A program made the position numbers and the translations under genes. A stretch of DNA of 64,000 nucleotides. Source: Listeria booriae (GTDB lineage: Bacteria > Bacillota > Bacilli > Lactobacillales > Listeriaceae). This document shows, one piece after another, positions 63,880 to 64,000 of this stretch (position 1 is its first letter; each line of letters begins with the position of its first letter). The notes below the pieces were generated by a model. That model was not told where the DNA came from, searched no databases, and saw nothing but the letters and a program-made list of their open reading frames with translations. Location of the stretch: NCBI RefSeq assembly GCF_000766865.1, contig NZ_JNFA01000003.1, positions 54,975 through 118,974 of the forward strand, in the 5' to 3' direction.

Positions 63880-64000
63880 GTCGCAAAAAACAAAACAGCC
63901 AGTCATAACAACGCGAAGTTGACCTTTGAAAACTGAACAAAAAACAAAGATAAAACCAAGAAAACAGCAATGTTTTCAGGTAAGAATCGCAGGGCGGAAA
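63880..64000 (+). other. rRNA operon leader (16S gene expected beyond the window)
   Basis: Contains GACCTTTGAAAACTGAAC, the block found upstream of 16S and 23S genes in Listeria and Bacillus, and GAAAACA/TGTTTTC of a processing stem (63959-63978). No mature rRNA sequence is reached before the end. Confidence 0.75.

Overview
The window is chromosomal DNA of a low-GC Firmicute, almost certainly a Listeria. The evidence is gene order: adenine deaminase-virS, gltC/gltA/gltB, a DECD helicase followed by a LevR-type regulator and a lichenan-type PTS, an MreB homologue-MFS-aminopeptidase-flavodoxin-map, an AAC(3)-like gene, UPF0435, YihY, RlmCD, VanZ-mprF, recX, mutY-fabL, gsaB, a hydroxyacid dehydrogenase and perR. 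From memory this follows the L. monocytogenes lmo1742 to lmo1683 backbone. Insertions absent from that backbone and the rather GC-rich coding sequence suggest a basal, sensu lato species; that is inference, no database was searched.

Layout. 1-3.9 kb: adeC (5' end cut by the window edge), sensor kinase virS and a glycerol-dehydrogenase-like enzyme. 3.9-6.4 kb: an amidohydrolase and an alpha/beta hydrolase divergent from a TetR repressor, with two near-identical palindromic operators. 6.4-13.6 kb: glutamate synthase gltA-gltB and its LysR activator gltC, with a visible GltC-type box. 13.6-19.5 kb: an accessory island with two CRISPR arrays (24 and 13 repeats counting degenerate last ones), each behind a copy of the same leader with a strong promoter, and no cas genes. 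Between them lie a pyrophosphatase-like gene, a small membrane protein and a surface glycosidase-like protein. 19.5-22.5 kb: a secreted repeat protein and an oxidoreductase. 22.5-30.3 kb: a DECD-box helicase, then a sigma-54 activator controlling a PTS (IIB, IIC, IIA) and MupG from a textbook -24/-12 promoter. 30-34.6 kb: a YhgE/Pip-like membrane protein, tRNA-Arg(CCU) and a lipoprotein.

34.8-41 kb is mostly minus strand: an MreB homologue, a second MreB-like protein with a degenerate nucleotide site, a transporter, an aminopeptidase, a small unknown protein and a flavodoxin. 41-54 kb is mainly housekeeping (map, rlmCD, vanZ-mprF, recX, mutY). 55.1-57.4 kb carries a compact operon resembling the type VII-secreted lipase toxin TslA: a DUF1433-like immunity protein, a toxin with N-terminal lipase and C-terminal helical domain, and two small partner proteins. 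57.7-63.6 kb holds ygaC, a nitroreductase/HxlR pair, ygaE, gsaB, a dehydrogenase and perR. The last 250 bases hold tandem rRNA promoters and an rRNA leader, so a 16S gene should start just beyond the window.

The observations most worth follow-up are the duplicated CRISPR leader/array cassettes without cas genes, the TslA-like operon, the second MreB with mutated ATPase motifs, and a dispersed hairpin element whose two copies show compensatory stem changes.
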